In this document: one piece after another, positions 62,222 to 64,000 of the stretch
How positions within the stretch are numbered: position 1 is the stretch's first letter
How the letters are laid out: each line of letters begins with the position of its first letter
Assembly (NCBI RefSeq): GCF_013177635.1
Contig: NZ_CP030944.1
Coordinates: forward strand, 496,001 to 560,000
Direction of reading: 5' to 3'
DNA length: 64,000 nt
From: Arcobacter aquimarinus
Lineage (GTDB): Bacteria; Campylobacterota; Campylobacteria; Campylobacterales; Arcobacteraceae
Program-made: the position numbers and the translations under genes
The notes under the pieces: model-generated
Seen by the model: only the letters and a program-made list of their open reading frames with translations
Databases searched by the model: none
Told to the model about the DNA's origin: nothing

Positions 62222-64000
62222 TTAGTGATCTAATGCCTCACCAGCACCAGAAGGAATTCTGATTTTTTCAACCAACTCTTGAATATGAGCAGGAGGTGGA
62301 GGAGTCATTCTTGATACAACTATCGCAACGATTAGATGTAATAATGTTCCTAAAGTTCCAATACCAGTTGGAGCTATTCCAAATAAGTAATCTTCTTTTG
62401 CTCCACCCATGAATACAAAGTACACAATATATCCAAAAGTGAATATTAAACCAGTTAAAATACCAGCAATAGCACCTTCTTTATTCATTCTCTTATCAAA
62501 TACCCCAAGGATAATTGTAGGGAAGAATGCAGCAGCTGCTAAACCAAATGCGAACGCAACAACTTGTGCAACGAAACCAGGAGGGTTAATTCCTAAGTAT
62601 CCAGCAATTAAGATTGCTACGATTGCTGAAATTCTTGCCCACATTAACTCTGTTTTTTCATTTAATGTAGATTTACCAGTTGTTTTATCTTTAAAGATAA
62701 TTTGACCCATTAAATCGTGTGAAATAGCTGAAGCAATTACAAGTAATAATCCAGCTGCTGTTGATAATGCTGCTGCTAAACCTCCAGCTGCAATAAACGC
62801 AATAACCCAGTTTGGTAAGTTTGCAATTTCAGGATTTGCAAGAACCATAATATCAATGTCAACATACAACTCATTTGCAATACCATGATTTTTAGCTAAT
62901 TCAGCTTCATCAGCAGGTCCTTTTGCGTTTGTTGTTAATTTATGTCCATCTTCTGCTCTTTTATCTCCATCAAATGCAGGTTTCCCACCTTTACCATCAA
63001 ATGCAGGTCCAGAAGCGTATTGAATTTTACCATCGCCATTTCTATCATTCCATGCTAATAATCCACCATGTTCCCATGTAGCAAACCATTTACCATTGTT
63101 AGCAGTACCATCTTCAAATTTAGCTTCTCCATTAACAAATGCTTTATATTCAACATTTTGAACATTTTTAATTAAATTTACTCTTGAAAAAGAAGCAACA
63201 GAAGAAATAGTTGTATACATAATAGCAATAAATACTAATGCCCAACCAGCACTTACTCTAGCATCTTTAACTGTTGGAACAGTAAAGAATCTAACTATAA
63301 CGTGTGGTAAACCAGCAGTTCCTAACATTAATGCTGTTGTTAACATGAACATATTCCATAAGTTACCAGGCTCTGTATATGCTTTAAACCCTAAATCTAA
63401 TAAAGATTGGTCAAGTGCATGTAAAAGGTAAGTTCCTTCAGGAATAACTTGAACACCCGTATTAAATGCAAAAGTTGTAGTTGCAAAAATACCTAATTGT
63501 GGTAAGAATGTATCTGTTACTTGTAATGATAAGAAAATTGCAGGAATCATATATGCAAAAATCATAACAACATATTGAGCAACTTGAGTATAAGTAATAC
63601 CTTTCATCCCTCCAAGAACTGAATAGAAGAATACAATTGCCATACCAATAATAACACCTGTATTTACATCAACTTGTAAGAATCTTGAGAATACAATCCC
63701 AACCCCTCTCATTTGTCCAGCAACATATGTAAATGATACGAAAATAACAGAGATAACAGCAACTAATCTAGCTGTATCAGAGTAATATCTATCACCCACG
63801 AAATCTGGAACTGTAAATTTACCAAATTTTCTTAAATATGGAGCTAGTAACATAGCAAGTAGAACATATCCACCTCTCCATCCCATTAAGTAAGCACCAC
63901 CATCACTTCCTTGGAAAGCAATAATACCAGCTAATGAAATAAATGAAGCTGCTGACATCCAGTCTGCTGCTGTTGCCATACCATTTGCAACTGGATGAAC
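62222..64000 (-). CDS. Sodium/solute symporter, VC_2705-like, 5' end beyond the window (module 2)
   Basis: At least 592 residues of a solute:sodium symporter; the frame stays open to the window edge, so the start is outside. The first visible residues VHPVANGMATAADWMSAAS are a family landmark, then FYSVLGGMKGITYTQV, TAGLPHVIVRFFTV, and LLLVIASAISHDL. A large non-membrane insert (about residues 260-385) contains DRNGDGKI, an EF-hand-like calcium loop (63023-63046). The plan fits the VC_2705 subfamily of TIGR03648 (from memory). The cNMP-CBS-NTase and exonuclease genes follow. Substrate is unknown; organic acids such as acetate are typical. Confidence 0.9.
   Translation of the reverse strand, partial: VHPVANGMATAADWMSAASFISLAGIIAFQGSDGGAYLMGWRGGYVLLAMLLAPYLRKFGKFTVPDFVGDRYYSDTARLVAVISVIFVSFTYVAGQMRGVGIVFSRFLQVDVNTGVIIGMAIVFFYSVLGGMKGITYTQVAQYVVMIFAYMIPAIFLSLQVTDTFLPQLGIFATTTFAFNTGVQVIPEGTYLLHALDQSLLDLGFKAYTEPGNLWNMFMLTTALMLGTAGLPHVIVRFFTVPTVKDARVSAGWALVFIAIMYTTISSVASFSRVNLIKNVQNVEYKAFVNGEAKFEDGTANNGKWFATWEHGGLLAWNDRNGDGKIQYASGPAFDGKGGKPAFDGDKRAEDGHKLTTNAKGPADEAELAKNHGIANELYVDIDIMVLANPEIANLPNWVIAFIAAGGLAAALSTAAGLLLVIASAISHDLMGQIIFKDKTTGKSTLNEKTELMWARISAIVAILIAGYLGINPPGFVAQVVAFAFGLAAAAFFPTIILGVFDKRMNKEGAIAGILTGLIFTFGYIVYFVFMGGAKEDYLFGIAPTGIGTLGTLLHLIVAIVVSRMTPPPPAHIQELVEKIRIPSGAGEALDH

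Overview
The window is a dense, strongly AT-rich stretch of a Campylobacterota chromosome, most like the Arcobacter group (inferred from gene content and order, not from a database search). Supporting signs are the aroQ / aminofutalosine-deaminase / sppA order, a MutS with a C-terminal HNH nuclease, an Arcobacter-type porin, RlmH, GroESL under a CIRCE operator, and tandem acetate and MnmA paralogues. No rRNA, tRNA, CRISPR array, prophage or insertion sequence was seen.

Layout. 0-5 kb: end of panD, a YbaB/EbfC protein, a prenyl diphosphate synthase, groES-groEL behind a sigma70 promoter and CIRCE, then a tandem HD-GYP protein. 5-13 kb (minus): one tightly overlapped operon, read from 13.1 to 5.1 kb. 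It encodes a MacB-like ABC permease and ATPase, a heme-copper-oxidase-like membrane protein that lacks the usual CuB histidine pair, another membrane protein, a YceI-like protein, a thioredoxin-like protein, a metallophosphoesterase, an OmpR-type regulator and a histidine kinase. Three exact TATGAAT repeats with an 11-bp period lie just upstream, as expected for an OmpR-family site. 13-26 kb (plus): housekeeping genes (inositol monophosphatase, glmS, Na/Pi cotransporter, metK, accD, thiE, rlmH, dus, prmA, ftsH). 26-32 kb (plus): leuA, preceded by a 25-codon leader peptide with four consecutive Leu codons, then a thioredoxin, a heme-binding protein and MutS7-HNH.

32-47 kb (mostly minus): a heme-sensor diguanylate cyclase, hisA, an epimerase, hisH, a ComF-like protein, a repeat element with a decayed small gene, lepA, two OmpA proteins, prs, a porin (plus), two mnmA paralogues, folK and an M24 peptidase. 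47-50 kb (plus): aroQ, mqnF, sppA. 50-64 kb (minus): ackA, pta, a second ackA, a CDF transporter, and two copies of a module made of a sodium/solute symporter, a cNMP-CBS-nucleotidyltransferase protein and a DEDDh exonuclease. The first symporter is ActP-like with its DUF485 partner; the second runs off the right edge.

The most notable points are the probable leucine attenuation leader, the predicted self-regulating operon around the oxidase-like protein, the duplicated symporter / nucleotidyltransferase / exonuclease module, MutS7-HNH, and several unexplained small elements: a 12-codon ORF with a perfect ribosome site, a long palindrome between pta and ackA2, and the repeat next to a broken gene at 36.6-37.1 kb. 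Paralogue pairs (OmpA, MnmA, AckA, exonuclease, CBS-nucleotidyltransferase, symporter) are unusually concentrated in the last 25 kb.
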